Below, piece by piece: positions 30,744-39,563 of a stretch of DNA of 64,000 nucleotides; position 1 is the first letter of the stretch; the number at the start of each line of letters is the position of its first letter. Source of the DNA: Bittarella massiliensis (ex Durand et al. 2017) (GTDB lineage Bacteria > Bacillota > Clostridia > Oscillospirales > Ruminococcaceae); the NCBI RefSeq assembly GCF_001486165.1, contig NZ_LN908976.1, positions 310,071-374,070 on the forward strand, read 5' to 3'. The notes beneath the pieces were generated by a model. That model had not been told where the DNA came from. It saw nothing but the letters and a program-made list of their open reading frames with translations, and did no database searches. A program made the translations under genes and the position numbers.

Positions 30744-31505
30744 ATGGACATATCTGAAAAGCTGTACGCCCTGCGCAGGGGCCGCCAACTCTCGCAGGAG
30801 GAGCTGGCCGAGATCCTGGGGGTCTCCCGCCAGGCGGTGCAGAAGTGGGAGTCCGGCGCTTCCACTCCCGACGTGGGCAATCTGGTCGCCCTGAGCGACT
30901 ACTTTGGCGTCAGTCTGGACGAACTGGTCAAGGGGGAAAAACAGCCCCAGCCGTCGCCCCCTCCGGCCGACGATGTGGGCCCCTTCCCCCGCCGCTTCCA
31001 GTGGGAGTACAAGAGCAAGCGGACCCTCTTCGGGTTGCCCCTGGTGCACATCCACCTGGGGTGGGGGCTCTGCCGGGCCAAGGGGATACTGGCCATCGGC
31101 AATCTGGCCACCGGCCTCTTCTCCCTGGGGGCACTTTCGGCAGGGCTCTTCTCCCTCGGCGGGCTCTCCCTGGGGCTGTTGGCCCTCGGTGGGCTGGCTC
31201 TGGGTGGGCTGGCCCTGGGCGGCGTCGCGATAGGGCTGCTGGCCATCGGCGGGCTGGCGGTGGGGGTGGTCTCCCTGGGCGGACTCTCCATCGGCGTCTA
31301 CGCGGTGGGGGGCGCGGCCCTGGCTGACCGGGTGGCCATCGGCGGGTTTGCCTCCGGCCACATCGCCCTCGGTGAACGGGCGCGGGGAAGCTTGGCGTAC
31401 TCCCGCGCGACCTGTACCCCTGATTTGCTGCGCCGGATGATTTTAGACGAGTACCCCCACACCTGGAAGGCCCTCGTCGACTTTCTCACCCTCTTTTTGG
31501 AATAG
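30744..31505 (+). CDS. XRE-type regulator fused to pentapeptide-type repeats
   Basis: Protein of 253 residues from the chosen start. Residues 1-65 are an HTH_3/XRE DNA-binding domain (LSQEELAEILGVSRQAVQKWE). After a Pro-rich linker and a short segment (WEYKSKRTLFGLPLVHIHLG) come 15 uninterrupted five-residue units of the form xx[AS]xG (ILAIG to VYAVG), a break, and three more. A final ~55 residues (YSRATCTPDLLRRMI) is helical. The repeats may form a beta-helix rod or a membrane-associated hydrophobic stack; they contain almost no charge. Role and ligand unknown. ATG 30744 was preferred over 30735 because AAGGTGG then lies at a normal distance. Confidence 0.82.
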   Translation: MDISEKLYALRRGRQLSQEELAEILGVSRQAVQKWESGASTPDVGNLVALSDYFGVSLDELVKGEKQPQPSPPPADDVGPFPRRFQWEYKSKRTLFGLPLVHIHLGWGLCRAKGILAIGNLATGLFSLGALSAGLFSLGGLSLGLLALGGLALGGLALGGVAIGLLAIGGLAVGVVSLGGLSIGVYAVGGAALADRVAIGGFASGHIALGERARGSLAYSRATCTPDLLRRMILDEYPHTWKALVDFLTLFLE

Positions 31506-31519
31506 CGTCTATCGAGAAA

Positions 31520-31560
31520 AGACAGCGCCCCGGCGGAAAACGATCCGCCGGGGCGCTGCC
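31520..31560. terminator. Strong hairpin between convergent genes
   Basis: CAGCGCCCCGGCGG pairs exactly with its complement around an 8-base loop. On the minus strand it is followed by TCTTTTCTC, so it best serves the small membrane protein gene; the plus-strand side lacks a T-run. Confidence 0.75.
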
Positions 31561-31570
31561 CCTTCTGGCG

Positions 31571-31759
31571 CTATTTCGCCCGCGCCCCGAAAAACTGCCA
31601 GACCATCGCCGCCGCCCCGGCAATGGCCAGGGTGCCGCCGGCCCCCTCCCAAAAGCCCTTGGCAAAACTCCCGGGCGACGCCAGAAGCGACCCGCCGATC
31701 AGGCAGCAGAGTCCGGCCGCCACAGCGGCCAGGGCCATCGCCCTTTCTCCTTTTTTCAC
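31571..31759 (-). CDS. Small two-helix membrane protein
   Basis: 62 residues with two hydrophobic segments (about residues 8-29 and 38-57) joined by a short loop (ASPGSFAKGFWEGAG). Family unknown. The start is GTG 31759, because a near-perfect AGGAGGTG ribosome binding site lies 9 bases before it; an in-frame ATG at 31738 behind AGGAGA is the alternative. The frame's extension to 31885 is not needed. Confidence 0.65.
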   Translation of the reverse strand: MKKGERAMALAAVAAGLCCLIGGSLLASPGSFAKGFWEGAGGTLAIAGAAAMVWQFFGARAK

Positions 31760-31899
31760 GCTGTTTTCCACCTCCTCTCTGTGCAGACTCGCCCGCTGGG
31801 GGGGAATTTTATCCGGTTGGTGACCTTCTGCTAAATAGGGGGATGAGGGGGACGGGCCATACCACCTGTATCTGTCGTCCCTCAATGGCCAGATGTCAA

Positions 31900-33110
31900 T
31901 TTATCAGGGAACCCTTTTCTCCCGCCGCAAGGGAGGGCGGCGCGCTCTCAAAAAAGGAGAGATAAGCCGGGGAGAGCGGACCCACCTCTCTCGCCCGATA
32001 GAGCAGATGGACAGCAGTTGCCCCACACCAGGACAGCCTCTCTGCAAAGCGCTCCGGCAGCTGCCTTCTGCTCTGGCCCGAGACCCTTCCCTCTCAAGGG
32101 CTCCTCCGCTCCCAACGCATAGGAGGGCAGCACGCCTCAAAAGAAATTTTGCGCCGGGAGAAGTGTGCCTGTCTCCTCTCATTCTGACAAGGCAGATGGA
32201 CGGCGAACTGCCCATCACTTGGCGGCCACCTCCTCGGAAATGCTCCGGCAGCTGCCTTCCCCTTGGCTCGGAGCTCTTTTCTTCCCAACGCTCCTCCGCC
32301 CCCCAATGCACAGGGGGAAAGCTCACTCCAAAAGGGCGTTTGCACCAAAAGAAGTGTGTCTGCCTCCCCTCGCCCCGACGGGGCAGATGGGCGGGCCGTC
32401 ACTCCCACACCAGACAGGTGGCCCCGCAAAAATGTTCCGGCAGTCGCCGCTGCCCTGGCCCGGGGCTCTCCCCAATGCTCTTTCACTCCCCCAACGCACA
32501 GAGAGACGGCACACCCCAAAAAGGGATTTTACACCGAAAGAAGTGTGTCTGACTCCCCTCGTACCGACAAAACAGATGGGCGGGGCAATCGTCCCCTGCC
32601 CTAGGCGGCAGCCCCGCAAAACACTCCAGCCGCCGCCATGCCAGTCAGTCTCACAAGGATACCTCAGCAGCGACCTCCCCTCTGGCGCGGAGTTCTTCCC
32701 CCTCCAAATCTCTTCCGCCCCACCGCACAAGGGGAGCAGCCTGTCCCAAAGGGAGGAGTGCACCGGAAGGAACGAGCCCGTTTCCCCTCGCCCCGGCAGG
32801 GCAGATGGGGGGCAAACAGTCCCTGTCAAAAGGTTCCAACAAGCTGTCTTCTTCTAGCCCGGAACCTCCCCCCTAGCGCTCTCCCGATCCCGCCGCACAG
32901 GAAGGGCAACACGCCCCTCAAAGGGGGATTTTGTGCCAGGAGGAGTATCCATCTTCCCCTCTCGCCTCGACAGGGCAGGTGGGCGGGGCGGTCGCCTCAC
33001 ACAAGACGGCCATTCCCGCAAAAAATCCTCAGCGGTTGCCTTCCCTCGGCCAGGGGCCCCCCTCTCCACGCGCGTCAAGAGCCCTACCCCGCTCAGGGGG
33101 AAGGGCTCTT
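31900..33110. repeat. Array of six degenerate ~190-bp tandem repeats
   Basis: A non-coding array recognised by a returning GCAGATGG-like box at 32003, 32192, 32383, 32572, 32801 and 32975 (steps 189, 191, 189, 229 and 174). Each unit also has AAGTGTG(T/C)CTG...CTCCCCTCG before the box, CCCCGCAAAA and CTCCGGCAGCTGCC-like blocks after it, and CCGCACAGG...CACGCC between. Reading frames within it shift or stop from unit to unit. On the minus strand, single units can still be read as related peptides (PICxVGxRGxRHTSFG), but no frame stays open across the array. Confidence 0.8.
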
Positions 33111-33113
33111 GAC
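33074..33113. terminator. Perfect 12-bp hairpin at the end of the repeat array
   Basis: GTCAAGAGCCCT and its exact complement enclose CCCC...GGGG. It stands 24 bases after the deoD stop. No T-run follows on either strand, so termination by this hairpin alone is uncertain. Confidence 0.5.
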
Positions 33114-33137
33114 AGGAGCTCTTGCGGGGACGATCCC

Positions 33138-33857
33138 TTACAGAATGCCCAGGGCGATCTCCATCATGTTGGTGAGGGCCAGCTCCCGGTCCGCCGAGGA
33201 GATGGACTGTTTCTCCCCCTTCAGGGTGTCGGAGATGGTCAGCAGGGTCGCGGCCCTCTTGCCGTTGAGGGCGGCGTTGTGAAAGAGGGCAAAGCTCTCC
33301 ATATCGATACAGATGCAGCCGTGCTCCCGGTTGAGCTTTTCGATGTAGGCAGCCTTGTCGACGCCGTGGTAGTAGAAGACGTCGCTGGAGTGGACGACCC
33401 CCTCCACCAGCTCCTTTCCCAGGCGCTGGGCGCTCTCTTTGAGCTGGGCGTTGAGCTGGGTGCTGGGGTAGGTGAGGTCCTTGTCGTACCCGCTCTGCGC
33501 CAGGGCATAGGTGGAGGCGCTCCAGGCAGCGGTGGCCATCACCACGTCAAAGAGGTTGAGCCCCTCCACATAGGAGCCGGAAGATCCCAGGCGGATGATA
33601 TTGTCCACCCCGTAGTGGTGAAACAGCTCGTAGGAGTAGATGCCGATGGAGGGGATCCCCATCCCGCTGCCCATCACCGAGACCGGCTTGCCCTGGTAGG
33701 TGCCGGTAAAGCCCAACATCCCCCGCACGTGGTTGAACTCGCTCACATTGTCCAGGTAGGTCTCTGCAATGTACTTGGCGCGCAGGGGGTCCCCCGGCAT
33801 GAGAACGGTGCTGGCGATCTGTCCCTTTTCAGCTGTGTTGTGTGGCGTTGACATCAT
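33138..33857 (-). CDS. deoD: Purine nucleoside phosphorylase, DeoD type
   Basis: Hexameric phosphorylase that splits purine (deoxy)ribonucleosides with phosphate into base and (deoxy)ribose 1-phosphate in the cytoplasm. The 239-residue length fits. Motifs: VLMPGDPLRAKYIAETYL near the N-terminus, VRGMLGFTGTYQG, GSGMGIPSIGIYSYEL, DMESFALF, and the catalytic Asp in TISDTL followed by an Arg in SADREL. It complements the nucleoside hydrolases of the window. A regulator of the DeoR family is divergent from it, with palindromic AT-rich sequence between. GGAGG stands before two adjacent ATGs (33857, 33854). Confidence 0.95.
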   Translation of the reverse strand: MMSTPHNTAEKGQIASTVLMPGDPLRAKYIAETYLDNVSEFNHVRGMLGFTGTYQGKPVSVMGSGMGIPSIGIYSYELFHHYGVDNIIRLGSSGSYVEGLNLFDVVMATAAWSASTYALAQSGYDKDLTYPSTQLNAQLKESAQRLGKELVEGVVHSSDVFYYHGVDKAAYIEKLNREHGCICIDMESFALFHNAALNGKRAATLLTISDTLKGEKQSISSADRELALTNMMEIALGIL

Positions 33858-33923
33858 TCATATCCTCCTCTGTTCTGCCGCCGGGCAAGCAGGCTCCTGC
33901 CCGGCCGACGTGACTGCATTAAA

Positions 33924-33956
33924 AACAAATGATATTTAAAATATAACATTTGTTAT
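33924..33956. promoter_or_regulatory. Operator-like palindromes between deoD and the DeoR-type gene
   Basis: AACAAATG (33924) and CATTTGTT (33947) form a perfect inverted repeat with 15 bases between. Inside it lies ATAACA-TT-TGTTAT (33943-33956), and an ATAACAT half-site follows at 33964. Placed between divergent genes, this is a good candidate for binding by the DeoR-type regulator. Confidence 0.65.
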
Positions 33957-34112
33957 TTACAACATAACATGGTAAAATACAATCGTCAACAAAAAGGAAA
34001 CGGTTTGACAAAGAGTTGTGAAAGCCACACAAAAAGCTGACCCATTTTCTATTTACATAGCGCGGCAGACATGATAAATTGAGAGAAGATCGGAAACAAA
34101 TGGGGTGTTTTT

Positions 34113-34847
34113 ATGACAAAAAAGGAACAGCGGCAGAGTCTTCTGCTGCAGATGATATCCGCCCAGGGGATGCTGCCTATCCGCACCCTGGCCTCCCGGC
34201 TGGCGGTGTCGGAGATGACGGTGCGCCGGGACCTGGCCGAGCTGGAGCTGGGCCACCCCTCCGACGGGGAAGAAGGGGGCTACTCCCTGCTACAGGAGCT
34301 GGAAAAGGCCAACGCCCAGAAGGAGCAGATCGGCCGAGCCGCCGCCGCCCTCATCGAGCCGCGGGACGTCATCGCCATCGACACCGGCAGCACCACCGCC
34401 AAGATTCTGTCCCACATCCCCACCAACTACGACCTGACCGTCCTCTGCTACAACGCCAACGTCCTCTTCGCCCTGCGCAACCGGCCGGGCATCCGCCTGT
34501 TGATGTGCGGCGGGGTCTACCACCCCAACACCGAGATGCTGGAATCCGCCGAAGGGGTCTCCTTCATCCGCCGCATCCGGGTCAACAAGGCCTTTCTCTC
34601 GGCCGCCGGGATCCACCAGACCCTGGGGGTCACCTGCGCCAACCCCTACGAGGTGGCGGTGAAGGAGGCGGTCCTTCAGTCCTCCTCCCAAAAGATCCTG
34701 GTGGCGGACTCGGGCAAGTTCGGCCAGGTGCGCTCCTCCCACTTCTGCGACCTCTCCCAACTGGACACCATTGTCACCGACACCCAGCTCTCCCCCCAGT
34801 GGCAAGCCGACCTGGTGGAGGCGGGGGTCTCCCTCCGTCTGGCCTGA
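34113..34847 (+). CDS. DeoR/GlpR family transcriptional regulator
   Basis: Repressor of 244 residues. Residues 6-50 form the DeoR-type HTH (LLLQMISAQGMLPIRTLASRLAVSEMTVRRDL, read in two parts). Residues 75-235 are the DeoRC sensor domain, related to sugar-phosphate isomerases, with the phosphate-binding IDTGSTT, MCGGVYHPNTEM and VADSGKFG. The inducer is usually a phosphorylated sugar; with divergent deoD, a pentose phosphate is a fair guess. It follows the palindrome-containing spacer and ends in a strong terminator. Confidence 0.9.
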   Translation: MTKKEQRQSLLLQMISAQGMLPIRTLASRLAVSEMTVRRDLAELELGHPSDGEEGGYSLLQELEKANAQKEQIGRAAAALIEPRDVIAIDTGSTTAKILSHIPTNYDLTVLCYNANVLFALRNRPGIRLLMCGGVYHPNTEMLESAEGVSFIRRIRVNKAFLSAAGIHQTLGVTCANPYEVAVKEAVLQSSSQKILVADSGKFGQVRSSHFCDLSQLDTIVTDTQLSPQWQADLVEAGVSLRLA

Positions 34848-34873
34848 CCCCCTTCTTTTTGACTCCGTTACAA

Positions 34874-34916
34874 GAAAAGCGCTCCCCGCCGCGTTTCCGG
34901 CTGGGAGCGCTTTTTT
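34874..34916. terminator. Terminator between convergent genes
   Basis: AAAAGCGCTCCC and GGGAGCGCTTTTTT around a 19-base loop, with A and T runs for both directions. Confidence 0.85.
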
Positions 34917-34937
34917 GCCTTTTCAGGGCCTCATTTT

Positions 34938-35993
34938 TCAAACCGCCCCGGGAACCTTGCGGTTGAAGATACAGCGGGCCTGGCCCGGCTTGCTGCCCTT
35001 GCTGCTGCACTGGCCACAACTGACGCAGGCGGCCCCCTCCCCGGCCCGCAGGCGGGGGATCAGGTCGGCCTGGCGGATAAAGGGGCGGCAGAGGGAGACC
35101 ATCTCAATGCCCTGGTCGAGCACCGCCGCCATGTCCTCCAGGGTGCGTACGCCCCCCACCAGCATCACCGGCTGATCGGCGGCCTTTCGCAGTTGGGCGG
35201 CCCGCTCCAGGTAGTAGTTGTGCTGTCCCTTGCGCTGGTAGAAATCGCAGCCGCTGAACTCCACCGCCTCCACCTTCCAGGCGGCAAACCGCTCCATCAT
35301 GTAGGGCAGGTCGGCGGCGTACTCCTCGTCCCCTTCGGGGGCGTTGCTGTTGATTTTGACAAAGACCGGGTAGTCCTCTCCACAGCGGGCCCGCACAGCG
35401 GCCAATACCTCCTCCACGATGCGAAAGCGGTTCTCTCGGCTGCCGCCGTACTCGTCGCTGCGGTGGTTGCAACAGGGGGTGATGAATTGGCTGAGCAGGT
35501 AGAGGTGGGCACAGTGGATCTGCACCCCATCGCATCCGGCCGCCTGGGCTCGACCCGCGGCAGCGGCAAAGGCCGCAACCACCCGACCGATCTCCTCTTT
35601 GGTCATGGCGCGGGCCGGCGCCCCCGGCTCCAGAGTGATGGCGGAGGGGGCCAGCGGCACCTCCGGTGTGGCCTTGGCCCCGGCATGGCTGAGCTGGGCC
35701 ACCACTTTACAGCCGTGGCGCTGTACCCGCTTCACCGCGCTCGCCAGCGCCGGGATATAGCGGTCGTGGTCCAGGGCGTTCTGGCTGGCCGACGCCTGGC
35801 CCAGAACATCCACATAGAGGTGGCCGGTGATGAAGAGGCCCAGGTCGTTTTGGGCCAGCTCCTCCCAGATGTCGGCCTGCAAGTCGTTCACATAGCCGGT
35901 CTCGTTGCCGACATAGTCGTGGGTGGCGGAACGGACGATCCGGTTTTTCACCGTCATGGTCCGCAGGGTCACCGGGGTAAAAACGGGGTGCAT
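34938..35993 (-). CDS. Old-yellow-enzyme-type NADH:flavin oxidoreductase with C-terminal Cys cluster
   Basis: FMN-dependent TIM-barrel ene-reductase of 351 residues. OYE signatures: VKNRIVRSATHD, AQLSHAGAK, DGVQIHCAHLYLLSQFITP (His-His pair replacing the usual HxAHGYL form in part), DEYGGSRENR and GGVRT near the C-terminal barrel strand. The end carries CVSCGQC with one more Cys 12 residues on, the [4Fe-4S] ligand pattern of 2,4-dienoyl-CoA reductase-type enzymes, but the FAD/NAD domain of those enzymes is absent. So it is a stand-alone, single-barrel member that needs an external electron donor. Promoter at 36026-36054. Confidence 0.88.
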   Translation of the reverse strand: MHPVFTPVTLRTMTVKNRIVRSATHDYVGNETGYVNDLQADIWEELAQNDLGLFITGHLYVDVLGQASASQNALDHDRYIPALASAVKRVQRHGCKVVAQLSHAGAKATPEVPLAPSAITLEPGAPARAMTKEEIGRVVAAFAAAAGRAQAAGCDGVQIHCAHLYLLSQFITPCCNHRSDEYGGSRENRFRIVEEVLAAVRARCGEDYPVFVKINSNAPEGDEEYAADLPYMMERFAAWKVEAVEFSGCDFYQRKGQHNYYLERAAQLRKAADQPVMLVGGVRTLEDMAAVLDQGIEMVSLCRPFIRQADLIPRLRAGEGAACVSCGQCSSKGSKPGQARCIFNRKVPGAV

Positions 35994-36025
35994 GGCAAAT
36001 CTCCCTCTCTCTTTGAATTGGTTTC

Positions 36026-36054
36026 ATTGTACCACAACTCCTCCATGCTGCCAA
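36026..36054 (-). promoter_or_regulatory. Promoter of the OYE-type gene
   Basis: TTGGCA and TACAAT 17 bases apart with extended TGG on the minus strand, about 30 bases before the gene. Confidence 0.75.
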
Positions 36055-36460
36055 AGGAAGAATGCCCCGTCGGCGGCAAAAGAGCGGCAAAAAAGTTGCA
36101 GCGGGCCGCTCCTCTTTTTCCCCTGTTGCGTCAATATACCCTTTGTTTCTGTATATTTCTATTCATCTAATACTTGTAGTAATGATTCATACGCTTATTA
36201 TACACTTTTTTCTCCTATTGCAAAGACATGGGCCGACAACTGTCGAATGAGAGGAGCAGGCGCGAGAAAGCGCCTGCTTCCTCTCTTTCTCCTTCCCTTT
36301 GGACAAGATTCTCCTGTTTTTGTATTTTTCATACTATATATTACAATTTGTATTGCATATCTGCCACTCCTTTATCTCCCCCCTACCGCCCTCGCCCCTC
36401 CCACAGAGGTGGTTTCTTCTTCAAAGCCTCCTCTCCACCTGAGTACCGGCTGCACACAAC
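36055..36460. other. AT-rich intergenic stretch with one hairpin
   Basis: About 400 bases, markedly AT-richer than the surroundings, with no coding frame I trust. A second minus-strand promoter-like pair TTGCAA-15-TATAAT lies at 36197-36223. A perfect stem AGCAGGCGC/GCGCCTGCT flanked by AGAGG/CCTCT lies at 36249-36283. It could be a terminator or part of a small RNA. Confidence 0.4.
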
Positions 36461-36500
36461 AAAAAAGAGGGACCGGCATCTCTGCCTGTCCCTCTTTTAA
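36461..36500 (-). terminator. Terminator of the ribosomal protein operon
   Basis: AAAGAGGGAC...GTCCCTCTTT with an inner GGCA/TGCC, followed on the minus strand by TTTTTTGTTGTG, 40 bases after the rplQ stop. Confidence 0.9.
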
Positions 36501-36542
36501 AGTCCTGCTCGCAGGACTGCGCATCTGTAAAAAGCCCGTCTC

Positions 36543-36878
36543 TTAGACCAGCTCGATGATGGCCATCTCGGCGGCGTCGCCGCGGCGGGGGCCGATCTTG
36601 ATGATGCGGGTGTAGCCGCCCTTGGTCTCGGCGTACTTGGGGGCGATCTCGTCGAACACCTTCTTGGCAACGCCCTCTTTGGTCACGTAAGAGTAGACCT
36701 GGCGCTTGGCGTGAAGGGTGTTCTCCTTGCCGGTGGTGATGATCTTCTCAGCAGCCGAGCGGACCTCTTTGGCGCGGGTGACGGTGGTCTCGATCTTGCC
36801 GTTTTCCAGCAGATAGGTGACCATGGCACGCAGCATCGCCTTTCTGTGGTCGCTTGCCCTGCCCAATTTTCTAGGCAT
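36543..36878 (-). CDS. rplQ: 50S ribosomal protein L17
   Basis: Complete 111-residue L17, which binds 23S rRNA near the exit tunnel. Starts [20 protein letters not shown], with [16 protein letters not shown] in the middle. Last gene of the alpha-operon part, 43 bases after rpoA, as in other Firmicutes, and just before the operon terminator. Confidence 0.98.
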   Translation of the reverse strand: MPRKLGRASDHRKAMLRAMVTYLLENGKIETTVTRAKEVRSAAEKIITTGKENTLHAKRQVYSYVTKEGVAKKVFDEIAPKYAETKGGYTRIIKIGPRRGDAAEMAIIELV

Positions 36879-36921
36879 AGAAATTCACTCCTTTTGCGGG
36901 ATTTGAAAGGAGGAGGGAGGT

Positions 36922-37872
36922 TTACTCCTCGCTCTCCTTCAGGCTGACTCCCAGCGAGTCCAGCTTGTTGATAACTTCTTCAAAGGACTTGCGGCCCAGG
37001 TTGCGGACCTTCAGCAGCTCATCCTCGGTCTTGTTGGTGAGGTCCTCAACGGTGTTGATCCCCGCGCGGCGCAGGCAGTTGGACGAGCGGACGGACAGAT
37101 CCAGTTCCTCGATGGTCATCTCCAGGACCTTCTCTTTGCCCTTGTCGTCCTTCTCCACCATGATTTCCGCGCTGTACGCCTCACCCGACAGGTCGACGAA
37201 CAGGTTCAGGTGCTCAATAATCACCTTGGCGCCCAGAGAGACAGCCTCCTTGGCGGAGATGGTGCCGTCGGTCCAGACCTCGAGGGTCAGCTTGTCGTAG
37301 TCGGTGATCTGGCCTACGCGGGTGTTCTCCACCTTGTAGTTGACCTTCAACACCGGGGTGTAGATGCTGTCCACCGGGATGACGCCGATGGTCACATGCT
37401 GGCTCTGCTTGTTCTTGTCAGCCGGCACATAACCGCGGCCCTTCTCCAGCACCAGTTCCATGCTCAGGGTGGCGCCTGCGCCCAGCCATGCAATGTGCAT
37501 GTCGGGGTCCAGGATCTCCACCTCGCTGTCGGCCTGGATGCTGCCGGCAGTCACCTCGCACTCGCCGCTGGCCTCAATGTAGACCACTTTCGGCTCGTCG
37601 CAGTGCAGTTTGGCAGTGAGGCCTTTGATGTTCAGGATGATTTCGGTGACATCTTCCTTCACACCGGGAATGGTTGAGAACTCGTGCTGAATGCCGTCGA
37701 TCTTGACAGAGGTGACGGCAACTCCGGGCAGCGAGGAGAGCAGGACCCGCCGCAGGCTGTTGCCCAGGGTGATCCCATAGCCGCGCTCGAGGGGTTCTAC
37801 CACGAATCTTCCATAAGAACCGTCAGAAGCCAGTTCTTCCGTCTCGATTCTCGGCTTTTCGATCTCAATCAT
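36922..37872 (-). CDS. rpoA: RNA polymerase alpha subunit
   Basis: 316-residue alpha subunit that nucleates RNA polymerase assembly. The N-terminal domain has [20 protein letters not shown] (near 30) and [13 protein letters not shown]; the C-terminal DNA/activator-binding domain has [19 protein letters not shown] and [11 protein letters not shown]. Standard length and position between rpsD and rplQ. Confidence 0.98.
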   Translation of the reverse strand: MIEIEKPRIETEELASDGSYGRFVVEPLERGYGITLGNSLRRVLLSSLPGVAVTSVKIDGIQHEFSTIPGVKEDVTEIILNIKGLTAKLHCDEPKVVYIEASGECEVTAGSIQADSEVEILDPDMHIAWLGAGATLSMELVLEKGRGYVPADKNKQSQHVTIGVIPVDSIYTPVLKVNYKVENTRVGQITDYDKLTLEVWTDGTISAKEAVSLGAKVIIEHLNLFVDLSGEAYSAEIMVEKDDKGKEKVLEMTIEELDLSVRSSNCLRRAGINTVEDLTNKTEDELLKVRNLGRKSFEEVINKLDSLGVSLKESEE

Positions 37873-37943
37873 TTATGACCCTCCTTCAGACAGATTGTGT
37901 CGATGTGCCCATGGGCCATCGCCGTTTCTCGCCGAACCCTCAC

Positions 37944-38573
37944 TTATTTGGAGTAGTACTCGACGATCAGCTGCTCGTCGACTTCAAAGTCGATGTCCTC
38001 GCGGGCGGGCAGCTTTGTGACGGTGGCTTTCAGGTTCTCTCTGTCCACATCCAGCCAGATGGGGGTCGGGCGGGAGGCGTTGGCCTCCGCCAGCTCTTTG
38101 ACCTTGACGCTGTCCTTGCTGGAATCTCTCACAGCGATGACGTCGCCGGCCTTCACCCGGTAAGAGGGGATGTTGACCTTCTTGCCGTTGATGGTGAAGT
38201 GGTTGTGCAGCACCAGCTGACGGGCCTCTTTGCGGGAAGAGGCGAAGCCGCAGCGGTAGGCCACGTTGTCCAGACGGCTCTCGAGGATCTGCAGCAGGAT
38301 GCTGCCGGTCACGCCCTCTTTGCGGGCGGCCTCCTCGTAGTAGCCGGCGAACTGCTTCTCCAGAACGCCGTAGTAGCGGCGGGCCTTCTGCTTCTCGCGC
38401 ATCTGCAGGCCGTACTCGGACACCTTTCTTCTGCTGTTCTGGCCGTGCTCGCCCGGGGCGTAAGCCCGACGGGAGATGGCGCATTTATCGGAATAGCAGC
38501 GTTCCCCTTTCAGGAACAGCTTCTGACCTTCACGGCGGCACTGACGGCACACCGCACCAGTATATCTAGCCAT
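37944..38573 (-). CDS. rpsD: 30S ribosomal protein S4
   Basis: 209-residue S4, a primary 16S rRNA binder and assembly initiator, with the S4 RNA-binding domain around [20 protein letters not shown]. The N-terminus has Cys at positions 9, 12, 26 and 31 in [18 protein letters not shown] and DKC, so this is the zinc-binding form. In Firmicutes S4 often sits elsewhere; here it is inside the alpha operon between rpsK and rpoA. Confidence 0.98.
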   Translation of the reverse strand: MARYTGAVCRQCRREGQKLFLKGERCYSDKCAISRRAYAPGEHGQNSRRKVSEYGLQMREKQKARRYYGVLEKQFAGYYEEAARKEGVTGSILLQILESRLDNVAYRCGFASSRKEARQLVLHNHFTINGKKVNIPSYRVKAGDVIAVRDSSKDSVKVKELAEANASRPTPIWLDVDRENLKATVTKLPAREDIDFEVDEQLIVEYYSK

Positions 38574-38595
38574 TATGACACCTCCTGATGTTTGA

Positions 38596-38988
38596 TTAGA
38601 CCCGACGGCGTTTGGGCGGGCGGCAGCCGTTGTGGGGGATGGGGGTCACGTCTTTGATCATGTTGACCTCCAGCCCGGCGGACTGCAGGGCCCGGATCGC
38701 GGCCTCACGGCCGGAACCGGGGCCTTTGACGAAGACCTCAACGGTCTTCAGGCCATGCTCCATAGCGGCTTTGGCAGCGGTTTCAGCAGCCATCTGCGCG
38801 GCGAAGGGGGTGGACTTACGAGAGCCCTTAAAGCCCAGTCCGCCGGCGGAAGCCCAGGAGATCGCGTTGCCCTGAACGTCGGTGATGGTGATAATGGTGT
38901 TGTTGAAGGTGGACTGGATATGTGCAGCGCCGCGCTCGATGTTCTTGCGCTCACGGCGCTTGCGAATGACGGGTTTCTTCTGTGCCAT
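38596..38988 (-). CDS. rpsK: 30S ribosomal protein S11
   Basis: 130-residue S11, at the platform of the 30S subunit near the mRNA exit. Segments [30 protein letters not shown] and the conserved end [16 protein letters not shown]. Lies 16 bases after rpsM. Confidence 0.98.
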   Translation of the reverse strand: MAQKKPVIRKRRERKNIERGAAHIQSTFNNTIITITDVQGNAISWASAGGLGFKGSRKSTPFAAQMAAETAAKAAMEHGLKTVEVFVKGPGSGREAAIRALQSAGLEVNMIKDVTPIPHNGCRPPKRRRV

Positions 38989-39004
38989 CTGTTACACCCC
39001 TCCC

Positions 39005-39373
39005 TTATTTCTTCTTGTTGGCGATCGTCTTCTTGGGGCCCTTGCAGGTCCGGGCGTTCGTCTTGGTTCTCTGCCCTCTGCAGGGCAGCCCTTTTCTGTG
39101 GCGGACGCCGCGGTAGCAGCCGATCTCCACCAGTCTCTTGACGTTGAGCGCCACGTCGCGGCGCAGATCGCCCTCCACGTCAAAGTTTTTGTCGATGTAT
39201 TCGCGCAGCTTGATCTCGTCGTCCTCGGTCAAGTCCTTGACACGGGTGTCCGGGCTGATGCCCGTGGCGGCGAGAATCTTCTCTGCGGATTTACGGCCGA
39301 TGCCGTAGATATAGGTCAGACCAATTTCGACTCGCTTCTCTTTCGGCAAGTCAACACCAGCTATACGCGCCAT
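39005..39373 (-). CDS. rpsM: 30S ribosomal protein S13
   Basis: 122-residue S13 of the 30S head, contacting the 50S subunit and P-site tRNA. Starts [19 protein letters not shown] and ends with the basic tail [21 protein letters not shown] stands before the ATG. Confidence 0.98.
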   Translation of the reverse strand: MARIAGVDLPKEKRVEIGLTYIYGIGRKSAEKILAATGISPDTRVKDLTEDDEIKLREYIDKNFDVEGDLRRDVALNVKRLVEIGCYRGVRHRKGLPCRGQRTKTNARTCKGPKKTIANKKK

Positions 39374-39412
39374 GTGTTCGTTGCACCTCCATTATCTCGG
39401 TATGCCAAGCAC

Positions 39413-39526
39413 TTAGCCCTGACGCTGTTTGTGCTTCGGGTTCTTGCAGATTACCATTACGCGGCCCTTGCGTTTAATGACTTTGCATTTCTCGCAAATG
39501 GGTTTTACGGAAGGTCTTACTTTCAC
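39413..39526 (-). CDS. rpmJ: 50S ribosomal protein L36
   Basis: 37-residue zinc-ribbon L36, too short for most gene tables. It reads [20 protein letters not shown] and ends NPKHKQRQG, with zinc ligands Cys11, Cys14, Cys27 and His32 (the Cys-containing form). GTG start at 39526 with AGGAGG 8 bases before it. Position between infA and rpsM is the standard order. Confidence 0.97.
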   Translation of the reverse strand: MKVRPSVKPICEKCKVIKRKGRVMVICKNPKHKQRQG

Positions 39527-39563
39527 GATTATTACCTCCTAGTACCCTAGACGTTTCGGTTGC

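Noticed and set aside
31900-33110. CRISPR array
   Set aside because: Units are ~190 bp, degenerate throughout, with no short identical repeats separated by unique spacers, and no cas genes are present.
31893-33282. Overlapping 210-230-codon frames within the repeat array
   Set aside because: Each covers only about three units, in different frames and on both strands; unit lengths are not all multiples of three and frames break, so no repeat protein is encoded.
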